A DNA stretch of 10,571 bases from Actinomycetota bacterium (GCA_003168295.1 PMST01000510.1:401-10971); one strand, 5' to 3'. Counted from the stretch's first letter, positions 1 through 6,406 are shown. Notes: a model not told the origin generated them from the letters alone. Translations and numbers: made by a program.

Positions 1-911
1 ATGACGGTCCGCTTGCTGACCACCGCGGAGACGGGCTGGTCGCGGGCGACCCGGCCGCGCCAGGGCCGCTTGTGGTTGTGGGCCAGGAATCCTTCGATGT
101 GCTCCCGGGTGAGCTGGGTCAGGCTGCGGACGTCCGGATGAGCGGCAGAAAGATACTCGGAGAACACGATCAGGCTGTCGGCGCGCAGGCCGGCCGTGTT
201 AGGCCGCAGCGTGGCCGCCACCGTGGTCAGGTAGCGCAGCGCGGCCGCGCGGATGCCGGGCTGGCTGATCGCCTGCACCCGCTGGGCGATGGTCGCCTGG
301 CCGGGCCTGGCCTGCCGCGGCGGGTGCTGGCAGATCCGCAGCTCATAGCAGGCCTGGTGCAGGCTGAACGCGCGGGAGGAGTTGTGCACCCAGGTGTGGT
401 GGCCCGCGGCCGGCGCCTCGGCCAGCGCCTGGGCGAACGCAGCGAAGTCGTCATCGCCGAGCTGGCTGAGGGTTTTGCCCGCGGTCAGGCAGATCAAGGC
501 GAGCCCGCCGCGGCAGACATCCCGGGTCCAGTTCGCGCTCCACCCGAACTGCTCGGCCACTTCGGTGATCTGCTGGACATCGCCGGGATGCCGGGCCGCC
601 CACTGCAGGTAAAGGTCACCGGGAGTCTTGGCGAGCAGCAGATCCAGGTCCGGCGTGAGGTGGCCTTCCGCGAAACACCAGCTCAGGAACGGCCACGCGC
701 CGGTGCGCTTGAGGTCGGCGAGCCGCGCCAGGGTCGGCCGTCTCATCCACGCCGTCAGCTGCGGGTGCAAGTCCAGCAGCCGTGCGGCGGCGTTACGCCG
801 GATCCGCCGGCCGTCCGGGCCGATCGGCAGCGCCGCGACCGCGTCAGCGTAGGCAACCAGCAGGTCCGGCGCTCCCTGGCGGCGCAGCGTGACGGCGGCC
901 GGGGCGCTCAC
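1..911 (-). CDS. Second recombinase of a Tn554-like tyrosine recombinase cluster (partial)
   Basis: An uninterrupted minus-strand frame of 303 codons starts with GTG at 911-909 and runs off the left edge, so the C-terminus is missing. The start overlaps the stop of the upstream recombinase remnant as GTGA, which suggests translational coupling. Residues about 20-110 (ending in ..LYLQWAARHPGD) are a Trp/Leu-rich helical region. Residues about 225-300 (LRYLTTVAATLRPNTAGLRA, then EYLSAAHPD, then LTREHIEGFLAHN) resemble the SAM-like core-binding domain that precedes the catalytic domain in tyrosine recombinases. The catalytic Arg-His-Arg-Tyr domain would lie outside the window. A long N-terminal extension in the second of two overlapping recombinases is what TnpB of Tn554 and 'recombinase in trio' elements show; assignment to that group is inferred. 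The frame itself shows no damage. Confidence 0.72.
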   Translation of the reverse strand, partial: MSAPAAVTLRRQGAPDLLVAYADAVAALPIGPDGRRIRRNAAARLLDLHPQLTAWMRRPTLARLADLKRTGAWPFLSWCFAEGHLTPDLDLLLAKTPGDLYLQWAARHPGDVQQITEVAEQFGWSANWTRDVCRGGLALICLTAGKTLSQLGDDDFAAFAQALAEAPAAGHHTWVHNSSRAFSLHQACYELRICQHPPRQARPGQATIAQRVQAISQPGIRAAALRYLTTVAATLRPNTAGLRADSLIVFSEYLSAAHPDVRSLTQLTREHIEGFLAHNHKRPWRGRVARDQPVSAVVSKRTV

Positions 912-1572
912 CGGGCCGCCGCCCTGGCCCGGGCGTACTCAGCCGCCAGCGTCTGCGGTGACAGGTGCACGTAGGCGGCTGTCGTCTCCGGGTTAGCGTG
1001 ACCCATCAGCTCCCGCAGCGCCAGCAGGTCGATGCCCGCCGAGGAACTGGTAGGGAGCGGATTACCAACCACGCTGAATACCTCAGCGTGCCCGACGGCG
1101 AGATGGCGCATCTGCCCTCGTCGCTGCTGCTTTGACGTTGAGCTGGATGCAACATGCTGGCATCGAACGCAACGGAACTGGATGCAACATCGTGGCATCT
1201 GATGCAGCCGGATCCTTGCAGACCCACCCTGACCTGTGGTTCTCGCATGCTGGCCGTCAGCGGCGGCGAGAGCGCGCCTGCTGGATCGCCTGCGCCGTCG
1301 AGCCGGACCACTGGCTGGCCCGCAGTCCTGGCCGGACGCTGCTGCCAGTCCAGGTAGTCGAACAAGTCCATCGCCACCACGTCGGCCAGCCGGGCATCCC
1401 GCCCGGCCAGGAACCGCAGGAAGTTCAGCAGGTCATAGGCGTAAGCGCGGACCGTGGCCGACGAGAACGCCCGCGCCCCCAGATGCGCCAGGAACCGGTT
1501 GACCAGCTCACCGTCAGCGCCGCACCCATCGACCCGGTAACCATCGCTGACCAGCACCACACGCTGCCCCAT
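908..1572 (-). pseudogene. First recombinase of the cluster (TnpA-like), catalytic core lost
   Basis: The N-terminal part starts at ATG 1572 behind a good ribosome binding site (GGGAGGGTCG before ATG). Its first ~99 residues, with VNRFLAHLGARAFSSATVRA, YDLLNFLRFLAG and DLFDYLDWQ, are a typical SAM-like N-terminal DNA-binding domain of a tyrosine recombinase. The C-terminal end lies in another frame at about 908-1045: GIDLLALRELMGHANPETTA then AYVHLSPQTLAAEYARARA, whose AYVHLS carries the likely nucleophilic Tyr. Between them, about 1046-1275 does not match the family and holds a direct repeat. The missing part would contain the Arg and His-x-x-Arg catalytic residues, so the protein cannot be active. 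Intact family members are about 350-400 residues. The decay is clear; the exact junctions are estimates. Confidence 0.75.
1143..1199. repeat. Pair of 22-bp direct repeats with palindromic ends
   Basis: Bases 1143-1164 and 1178-1199 are identical at 20 of 22 positions (CTGGATGCAACAT, two variable bases, TGGCATC) and are offset by 35 bp. Each copy has GATGC near its start and GCATC at its end, a 5-bp inverted repeat around nine bases. A further GATGC at 1201-1205 forms GCATC-T-GATGC with the end of the second copy. The pair lies in the non-homologous segment that replaced the core of the recombinase gene. It could be a recombinase or transposase binding site, or an insertion scar; function is unknown. 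Confidence 0.6.
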
Positions 1573-1683
1573 CGACCCTCCCTTGGGACACCTGATCTCA
1601 GTGTGACGCCACCGGCTCCAGGTGACGGGATGTCAGGAAACCCGGGCGTGTCGCCGGGCTGAGGGCCGGTTAACGGGGACCCT

Positions 1684-1734
1684 GTTGATCCACGAGGGCC
1701 GCGAGGGCTGTCAGCGCTGCTCGTGGCGGTCAAC
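1684..1734 (-). terminator. Stem-loop at the 3' end of the FAD monooxygenase gene
   Basis: GTTGA at 1684-1688 and CCACGAG at 1690-1696 pair with CTCGTGG at 1720-1726 and TCAAC at 1730-1734, with small internal bulges. The structure begins at the minus-strand stop codon (1732-1730), the expected place for a terminator. No U-tract follows on the minus strand, so this may be a factor-dependent or stability structure rather than a classical terminator. The remaining bases to 1572 show no gene. Confidence 0.35.
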
Positions 1735-2938
1735 GTTCCGCTTGCGGGCACGTGTGCTCGGCTGTTGTCCGGCTATCGGGTGATGTGCTCTTCTTGTTAG
1801 TTTCATCCGATTCGCGGTCGCCGCCGTTGAACAGTTCCGCAAGCGCGTGTGGCGCGCCGGCGCCGAAGATGAGATCGACCGTCTCGCGTGCTGCGATCGC
1901 TTCGGCTTCACTTCGCGGGAACATCACCGTCTCGTATGCGGTGAGAGCCGCTTCGATGTCGTCAGGGTTCGCGGCGATCGCCTGGGCGAGTTCAGCGCCG
2001 TCGAGCATGGCGAGGTTGGCGCCTTCGCCGCCGGGAACGGTGACGTGTCCGGCGTCGCCGATGAGTGTCGCGCCGGGAACCCGGGACCACTGGTGCTGGT
2101 CGGGGAGCTGGTAGATGCTGCGCAGGACCGGCGCGGTGTCGCTGTGGGCTATGAGCGCGGTGAGTTCTGGTGCCCAGCCGTCGAACTCGGCGGTGATGGC
2201 GGCTCGGGTGGCGTCTGCGTCGGTGAAGTTGATGCTGTCGAACCAGTCGGCGGGCCGGGGCACGACGACGTAGGAGTGGATGACGTTACCGGGCTCGCGG
2301 TGGGCGAGGAAGCCTTTTCCGGGCTCCAGGGCGTACAGCGCGCCGTCTCCGACGACCGCGGCGGATGCGGGGTGCCGGTTGTCGACGTCATGCAGGTACG
2401 TGTCGATGTAGCTCATCCCCGCGTAGGCCGGCTTTTGGTCCGAGACCAGCGGCCGGACCTTTGACCAGGTGCCGTCCGCGCCGACCAGCAGTTCGGTCGT
2501 GACGGTCGAACCGTCGGCGAACGCGAGTTCGCGCCTCCCGTTGCCAGCCACGGTCGCGGCGATGAGCTTCTTTCCCCACTGCACCGTTCCCATGGGCAGC
2601 GAGTCGAGCAGGATCCGGCGGATGTCGCCGCGCAGCGCTTCGGGCTTCGCCATCGATCCGTCGTCGGGGACGTCGCCGAGAATGACCGCGTGCCGGTCGG
2701 CAACCCGCTGCGCGGCGCCACCCCCGTGAAGGATTGACCGGTATTCCTCGTCCAGGCCGGCGATGTGGATGGCCAGTTGCCCGTTGTGCTCGTGCAGGTC
2801 GAGCTGGCCACCTTGCGTCCGGACCCCCGCCGATGCCTCCGCCTCGTAGACGGTGACGGGGACGTCGTGCAGATGCAGCACGCGGGCCAGGGTCAGCCCG
2901 CCCAGGCCGGCGCCGACGATGGTGACAGAAATCGTCAT
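1730..2938 (-). CDS. TetX-like FAD-dependent monooxygenase
   Basis: A complete 402-residue class A flavoprotein monooxygenase, expected to hydroxylate a ring compound using NAD(P)H, O2 and FAD in the cytoplasm. Visible motifs are the Rossmann GAGLGG at 9-14 with acidic E32 ending strand 2, GGQLDLHEHNGQ at 43-54 (TetX has a very similar GGTLDLH stretch), GADG at 153-156, and the second FAD motif IGDAGHVTVPGGEGANLAM at 293-311. These place it nearer TetX-type enzymes than phenol or salicylate hydroxylases. Residues 374-402 form a hydrophilic tail beyond the usual fold. The start at ATG 2938 lies just before the Rossmann strand; only a weak purine stretch precedes it. It diverges from the TetR gene, which probably represses it through the operators between them; a TTGACA hexamer (minus strand, 2978-2973) lies between those operators. 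Whether the substrate is tetracycline, rifamycin or another aromatic cannot be told. Confidence 0.9.
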   Translation of the reverse strand: MTISVTIVGAGLGGLTLARVLHLHDVPVTVYEAEASAGVRTQGGQLDLHEHNGQLAIHIAGLDEEYRSILHGGGAAQRVADRHAVILGDVPDDGSMAKPEALRGDIRRILLDSLPMGTVQWGKKLIAATVAGNGRRELAFADGSTVTTELLVGADGTWSKVRPLVSDQKPAYAGMSYIDTYLHDVDNRHPASAAVVGDGALYALEPGKGFLAHREPGNVIHSYVVVPRPADWFDSINFTDADATRAAITAEFDGWAPELTALIAHSDTAPVLRSIYQLPDQHQWSRVPGATLIGDAGHVTVPGGEGANLAMLDGAELAQAIAANPDDIEAALTAYETVMFPRSEAEAIAARETVDLIFGAGAPHALAELFNGGDRESDETNKKSTSPDSRTTAEHTCPQAER

Positions 2939-2956
2939 GGGATACCTACCGATTCA

Positions 2957-3001
2957 TGGACCGTTGGTCCAATGTCAAAACCAGTTTGGACCGCCGGTCC
3001 A
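2957..3001. promoter_or_regulatory. Tandem TetR-type operators in the divergent promoter region
   Basis: Two 15-bp palindromes, TGGACC-GTT-GGTCCA (2957-2971) and TGGACC-GCC-GGTCCA (2987-3001), have identical arms and are exactly 30 bp apart, close to three helical turns. They lie in the 82-bp gap between the FAD monooxygenase and TetR genes. The minus-strand TTGACA (2978-2973), a perfect -35 hexamer for the monooxygenase, lies between them, though no good -10 follows it. For the regulator, CAAAAT at 3009-3014 would put a transcript start at about 3021, at its ATG. A regulator bound to both sites would block both genes, the usual TetR scheme. Confidence 0.8.
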
Positions 3002-3020
3002 TTTATGTCAAAATGACGCT

Positions 3021-3689
3021 ATGGCGACCCCGACTCCGCGTAGGCCGAGGCGGGCTGACGCGCTGTCGCGGGAACGGATCGTCGAGGCCGCAATCGAGAT
3101 CCTCGACAGGAACGGCGAGCAGGCGCTTACCGTCCGGGCCTTGACCAGCCATCTCTCAACGGGTCGCGGCGCGATCTATTACTACGTCTCGGGTATGGAC
3201 GACCTCCTGGCAGCGGCAGCGGACGACGTCATCCGTGCAGCAACGGAGCAAGCGGCCGGCGATGGCGACCCAAATTCGGCTATCCGCGGCCTCTCGCTCG
3301 GGATCTTCGACGCGATCGACGCCCACCCATGGGTCGGCTCCCAGCTCGCTCGTGAACCCCTCCAGCCGGCAGTTTGGCGGATCTGGAAGAGCATCGGCGT
3401 GCAGCTGCAGGGTCTTGACGTCGTTGGATCAGCTGCATCGGACGCCGGAGCAGCCTTGGCGAACTACATCTTCGGGTCCGCTGCCCAGTTCGCTGCCGGT
3501 GCGCGTCGAACGCGCAACCAGGCCGAGCGTCAGCGCTACCTCGACGCACTGGCAGCCGCGTGGACGGAACAGGACGCCGGCCAAGTCGTCCGCGAAGCAG
3601 CGTCAGAGCTTCGCGATCACGACGACCGGCACCAATTTCTCGCCGGCATCGACATTTTCCTCAACGGGATCGCGACAAGGGCCAAGTGA
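3021..3689 (+). CDS. TetR-family transcriptional regulator
   Basis: A 222-residue protein of normal TetR length. Residues about 16-62 are the helix-turn-helix domain: SRERIVEAAIEILDRNG (helix 1), LTVRALTSHLSTGRGAIYYY as the HTH with the recognition helix, then VSGMDDLL. Residues from about 80 are an all-helical ligand and dimerisation domain. ATG 3021 is preferred because the longer upstream frame runs through the operators and into the divergent gene. No Shine-Dalgarno is visible before 3021 and a weak -10 (CAAAAT, 3009-3014) lies seven bases away, so the mRNA may be leaderless. It probably binds the two palindromes upstream to repress itself and the divergent TetX-like gene. The inducer is probably the monooxygenase substrate or a relative. 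Its TGA overlaps a GTG at 3686 of the next reading frame. Confidence 0.9.
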   Translation: MATPTPRRPRRADALSRERIVEAAIEILDRNGEQALTVRALTSHLSTGRGAIYYYVSGMDDLLAAAADDVIRAATEQAAGDGDPNSAIRGLSLGIFDAIDAHPWVGSQLAREPLQPAVWRIWKSIGVQLQGLDVVGSAASDAGAALANYIFGSAAQFAAGARRTRNQAERQRYLDALAAAWTEQDAGQVVREAASELRDHDDRHQFLAGIDIFLNGIATRAK

Positions 3690-4025
3690 ACGGCATCCAC
3701 GTGAACCCGAATCGCGCGCTGCCCTGCCAGGGCGGCAAGTTGACCGTGCGGCTGCAGGAGGCCGCGGAGGCCTCGGAGGCCTCAGGAGGAAGTCGCCGGG
3801 TCGTTGCGTGCCCGGCTGGTCCCGGATGAGGTGAGCCTGGAGTTCGGGTTGAAGGTATCCGGCGGCATGAACTGGTTCTTTGCGAAAGCGCAGGGGGAGG
3901 GCGCCATCAAGGTCACCGTGAAGTGGGCTGGGAACCCGGCGGCGGCCACACCGCTTCCCCGGAACCGGACAGGACCCGGGGAAGCGATGACGTCCGCGGG
4001 CCAGGCCGCGGTGGTACGGGCATAG
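3686..4025 (+). pseudogene. Frameshifted trypco1-like (trypsin-co-occurring domain) protein
   Basis: Two frames together read as one small protein of about 100 residues. The first opens at GTG 3686, overlapping the TetR stop (GTG 3701 is an alternative), and gives GGKLTVRLQEAAEASEAS before ending at 3829. The second continues as EEVAGSLRARLVPDE then VSLEFGLKVSGGMNWFFAKA and GEGAIKVTVKWAG, to a stop at 4023-4025. The strand pattern EVSLEFGLKVSG..AK..GEGAIKVTVKW is that of the small trypco1 domain proteins found in actinomycetes near trypsin-like peptidases or NTPases; this is recognised from memory. One extra base at about 3784, in a 9-bp repeat tract, accounts for the shift. Residues after KWAG look like run-on into transposon-derived DNA. 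No peptidase partner is seen in this window. An alternative is a shorter product starting at TTG 3804. Confidence 0.5.
3757..3789 (+). repeat. 9-bp GGAGGCC tandem repeat with a 10-bp step
   Basis: GGAGGCC starts at 3757, 3766 and 3775, a nine-base period that codes for Glu-Ala-Ala/Ser. A fourth, partial copy (GGAGG) starts at 3785, ten bases later. The extra base moves the reading frame of the trypco1-like gene and explains its disruption. Confidence 0.6.
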
Positions 4026-4478
4026 GCCACTTTCGCGGGCACCACGGTGGTGTCCGCGCGCACCGCGAAGCCCGCAGCAGCTTCGCCCTCGCCGCCTTGG
4101 CCAGCAGTGCCTCATTCAGCCCGGCCACCGCCCCGTCCCCGCACCGGGTGGTCAGCTTCATCAGCGTCGTCGGATGCGGCACCCTGCCATCCAGCGGGAT
4201 CCAGCAGAACCGTCACCAGGAGATCGAATCGCTCACCTCGGCGCACAGGCTCTCATAGCCAGCCGGTACCGGAACTTCAAGAACATCAGCCGCAGATAGC
4301 ACTCCACCGGCGTAGACGGCCGGCCCATCACCGGGTGAAAATGCGGCGCGAACGGCGCGAAGAACGCCGCGTCACCCCGTAAAGCGTCCACCCACGCGAG
4401 CTCTTCCGGCAGCCGCAGCACCTCCGGCAGCAGCAAGGTCTCCCACAACGCGGGATGATCGCCTACGGTACGGAACAT
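4020..4478 (-). pseudogene. IS1182-like transposase, N-terminal third, multiply broken
   Basis: Minus-strand fragments in three frames line up as one transposase start. From ATG 4478: MFRTVGDHPALWETLLLPEV.., then FFAPFAPHFHPVMGRPSTPV and ECYLRLMFLKFRYRL, the DUF772-type N-terminal domain of IS5/IS1182-like transposases. At about 4258 one base is missing (RLAMRACAPR in place of RLGYESLC..). The next frame continues through a TGA at about 4218 to DGRVPHPTTLMKLTTRCGDG and EALLAKAARAKLLRAS. A further shift near 4063 leads to RADTTVVPAKVAYA. Similarity stops at about 4020, so the catalytic DDE region and the far end are gone. It cannot be functional. The family name is from memory of the motif set; the left boundary is approximate. 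Confidence 0.75.
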
Positions 4479-4519
4479 GATGGCCTCGATCCCTTCTAGC
4501 CCAAGGGGTCGAGGCCATC
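4479..4519. promoter_or_regulatory. 17-bp hairpin abutting the transposase start codon
   Basis: Bases 4479-4495 pair with 4503-4519 over 17 bp with a single T-G wobble (arm GATGGCCTCGATCCCTT, seven-base loop 4496-4502). On the minus strand the last stem base touches the transposase ATG (4478), and the GAGG at 4487-4484, five bases before that ATG, is buried in the stem. Read-in transcripts would therefore hide the ribosome binding site. On the plus strand the stem is followed by CTTTT (4520-4524), so it could also terminate rightward transcription. Confidence 0.6.
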
Positions 4520-4642
4520 CTTTTCGCCATACCGGCCAGGATCACAGACCAGCGCGCAGGTTTTTCAGGTCGAAGTAGCTAGATGTTCTGTGCGTTGGAA
4601 GCCGCGCCCGGAGGCGGAGACACGAGTACGTATTAAGCGATC

Positions 4643-4665
4643 TGTAATTGTTCGAGCGAATTACA
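4643..4665. promoter_or_regulatory. Inverted repeat TGTAATT-N9-AATTACA
   Basis: Perfect 7-bp arms TGTAATT (4643-4649) and AATTACA (4659-4665) surround nine bases, giving a 23-bp dyad of the size bound by dimeric repressors. It lies about 485 bp upstream of the nearest plausible gene start, so its target is unclear. It may instead be a relic of the DNA that entered here. Confidence 0.3.
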
Positions 4666-5112
4666 ATGTTCCCGCACGTTACGCTACGCGACCGCGAGGC
4701 ACTAACCAAGCCTGTTGCGACCTACCGCTTAACAGAAGGTCTCTCATTAATCTGAAAGCTCTATCTGATGTAGTTCCGCAGCCCGCTTTACCAGCAGATG
4801 GGCCCGACGAGAGCTTGCGGCAGCAGCCTGGCAGGTGTGCCGACGTGTGCCGGGTAATGCCGTTTCGTCCGTGTTATCCGCGTGTTGGCTTAGGCCTCTT
4901 CTTCCATATCGCCACGCATCACCATTCGCTTTGTGCGACACTTACGCTCCGGACGGCCGCATGATAACGTTCTGGCGAGTTTCTGGCGCGCCGGACCACG
5001 CCATCCACAATCCAGGATACAGAGGCCCTTGCATAATCTTAAGCAGACCGCCGGCTTCGGTTTAAATGGCCTGGATCGCGCGTCACGGGGCCGGTTATAT
5101 AAGAGTCTGCCA

Positions 5113-5144
5113 CATACGGGGGTATGCCTACTCAAGGGGGTATG
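5113..5144 (+). promoter_or_regulatory. Leader of the beta-helix gene with repeated GGGGGTATG
   Basis: GGGGGTATG occurs at 5118-5126 and 5136-5144, 18 bp apart, and the first copy is part of the dyad CATAC-GGGG-GTATG (5113-5126). The second copy includes AAGGGGG (5134-5140), the likely ribosome binding site of the ATG at 5150. The leader therefore holds a duplicated purine-rich box: either a regulator site or one real and one decoy ribosome binding site. Confidence 0.35.
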
Positions 5145-5149
5145 ACGAC

Positions 5150-6100
5150 ATGCACCACAAGCTAGCACGAACTACGGCAAGGACGGCCATTATCGGTGCC
5201 GTGATAGTCCTCGGCAGCACGGCCGCCGCCCAGGGGGCGATGGCCAAGGCGGCGCCCGGCGGCATCGTGTACGTGCCGTGCCAGACACCGGCGCTGATAT
5301 CGGCCCTCGCCAGCGCCAGCAGCGGCGAGAAGCTGCAGCTGGCGTTCGGCTGCACCTACCGGCTGACCGCGCCGCTGCCCGGCATCGACACTGGCCTGAC
5401 CATCGTGGGCTCCGGCGCCACCTTGGAGCGCAGCGAGGCTGCCGGCACCCCGGCCTTCACGATCCTGACGGTAGACGCAGGAGACGTCAATCTCGTCGAG
5501 GTGAACTTCCGCAATGGCGGTGGCGCCGCCAACGATAATGGCGGCGCGATCGACAATGCGGGCGGGAATATCACCGTGCTCGGCGGTACCTTCACGGACA
5601 GCTATTCAGGCGGTGGCGCGATCTACAACGATTCCGGGACCCTGACAATGACCAGCGCCTACTTCATGCACAATGCCGCCGAATACGGTGGTGGCGCGAT
5701 CGCTAACGACGCCACCATGACACTGCGCAGCTCCCGCTTCTTCGGGAACACCGCAAATTTCGGCGGCGCGATTTACAACGGAGGCACCGCAGCGATTACC
5801 GGCACTACCTTCACCGAGAACGAAGCCTTCGCAGGCGGGGCCCTCGTCAATTCCGGCCGGGCGGCACTGATTTACGTCACCATTCAGGACAACTCCGCCA
5901 TAATCGCGTTCGGCGGCGGTATCGTCAACAACGAGGGCACGCTGACCGCGGCTTTCAGCAATATCGTCCACAACACCGCCAAGGACGAGGGCGGCGGTAT
6001 CGAAAACGGCGGTAGCGTGACGCTGAGCCAGACCAAGGTCTCCGGCAACACGCCCGACAACTGCGAGCCGGTCGGCACGATCGCGGGCTGCTCGGGCTAA
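5150..6100 (+). CDS. Secreted right-handed beta-helix repeat protein
   Basis: The frame opens upstream at 5066, but ATG 5150 is chosen: AAGGGGG lies nine bases before it and a signal peptide starts there. The product is 316 residues. Residues 1-32 form a Sec signal (basic HHKLARTTAR, hydrophobic TAIIGAVIVLG, likely cleavage after AMA). From about 78 the chain is built of beta-helix rungs marked by GGAIDN (131), GGAIYN (155), GGAIAN (181), GGAIYN (205), GGALVN (229), GGGIVN (255) and GGGIEN (281), at intervals of 24 or 26 residues. Four cysteines, C44, C68, C305 and C314, sit only before and after the helix, and probably form disulfides in its caps; the tail NTPDNCEPVGTIAGCSG is a common ending of such actinobacterial exported proteins. 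No membrane anchor or LPXTG sorting motif follows, so release to the medium is inferred. The substrate or ligand is unknown: family members include polysaccharide lyases and adhesins, and no catalytic residues can be named here. Confidence 0.88.
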   Translation: MHHKLARTTARTAIIGAVIVLGSTAAAQGAMAKAAPGGIVYVPCQTPALISALASASSGEKLQLAFGCTYRLTAPLPGIDTGLTIVGSGATLERSEAAGTPAFTILTVDAGDVNLVEVNFRNGGGAANDNGGAIDNAGGNITVLGGTFTDSYSGGGAIYNDSGTLTMTSAYFMHNAAEYGGGAIANDATMTLRSSRFFGNTANFGGAIYNGGTAAITGTTFTENEAFAGGALVNSGRAALIYVTIQDNSAIIAFGGGIVNNEGTLTAAFSNIVHNTAKDEGGGIENGGSVTLSQTKVSGNTPDNCEPVGTIAGCSG

Positions 6101-6133
6101 CCGCCGCGCGATTCCGGCCGCAGCATCCGGCAG

Positions 6134-6155
6134 CGTGGCACGGCCGTCGGCCACG
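6134..6155 (+). terminator. Stem-loop after the beta-helix gene
   Basis: CGTGGC (6134-6139) and GCCACG (6150-6155) form a 6-bp stem around a GC-rich loop, 34 bases past the stop codon. A second stem, CAGCGG (6176-6181) with CCGCTG (6190-6195), follows. Neither is followed by a T-tract, so termination is plausible by position only. Confidence 0.3.
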
Positions 6156-6301
6156 GCGCACTACCGGATCGCGGCCAGCGGAAAGCTTGCCGCTGCGACC
6201 CCCTACTGGGCAGGGCCGTCAATGATCAGTTGGACCTAGGCGTCGGCGGCCCGCTGGGGAGGACGAACTCTTCCGCGGGGGTTGGCCGTTATCCAACGCT
6301 G

Positions 6302-6379
6302 GTCACGACCGTCTACGGCGGCACCTCGGAGATCATGAAGACCATCATCGCCCGCGAGGTCACCGGCCTGCGGATCTAG
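6302..6379 (+). pseudogene. C-terminal remnant of an acyl-CoA dehydrogenase
   Basis: The frame ending at TAG 6377-6379 reads VTTVYGGTSEIMKTIIAREV then TGLRI. YGGTSEIMK.IIAR is the well-known C-terminal segment of acyl-CoA dehydrogenases, where it helps to bind FAD across the dimer. Upstream the same frame stays open for a while (back to about 6248) but shows no more dehydrogenase sequence. Only about 25 residues of a protein of about 380 therefore remain. This is a scar of a lost gene, cut off by deletion or insertion near 6300. Confidence 0.65.
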
Positions 6380-6406
6380 ACCTCTACTCATCTGGTCCAT
6401 CCCGAT

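Larger units (their letters stand above)
4525..5149. other. Gene-poor, AT-richer intergenic stretch
   Basis: No convincing gene is seen on either strand. The composition is clearly lower in GC than the flanks over part of it: bases 4621-4680 have 26 G or C of 60, with many TTA, TAA and ATT triplets. The 124-codon frame at 4590-4964 has no recognisable motif, a GTG start without a ribosome binding site, and unlikely residue content. The stretch contains one 23-bp palindrome (4643-4665) and, at its right end, the leader of the beta-helix gene with a TATATAAG -10-like element at 5096-5103. It may be transferred DNA or a decayed gene. Confidence 0.5.

Noticed and set aside
72..974. A 300-codon plus-strand frame
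   Set aside because: It is antisense to the recombinase gene. The minus strand gives a continuous recombinase-like protein with a GTGA-coupled start, while this frame has no motif and mirrors its codon pattern.
1847..2464. A 205-codon plus-strand frame
   Set aside because: It is the shadow of the FAD monooxygenase on the opposite strand; all FAD motifs are on the minus strand.
3757..3789. GGAGGCC tract as a CRISPR or intergenic satellite
   Set aside because: Units are nine bases without spacers and keep a Glu-Ala-x coding pattern, so it is a coding repeat.
4590..4964. A 124-codon plus-strand frame in the gene-poor stretch
   Set aside because: It has no ribosome binding site, no motif, and a residue content typical of chance translation.
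5113..5126. CATAC-GGGG-GTATG as a CsoR/RcnR-type metal-sensor operator
   Set aside because: The G-tract is uneven and no metal-related gene is present; it is kept only as part of a leader repeat.
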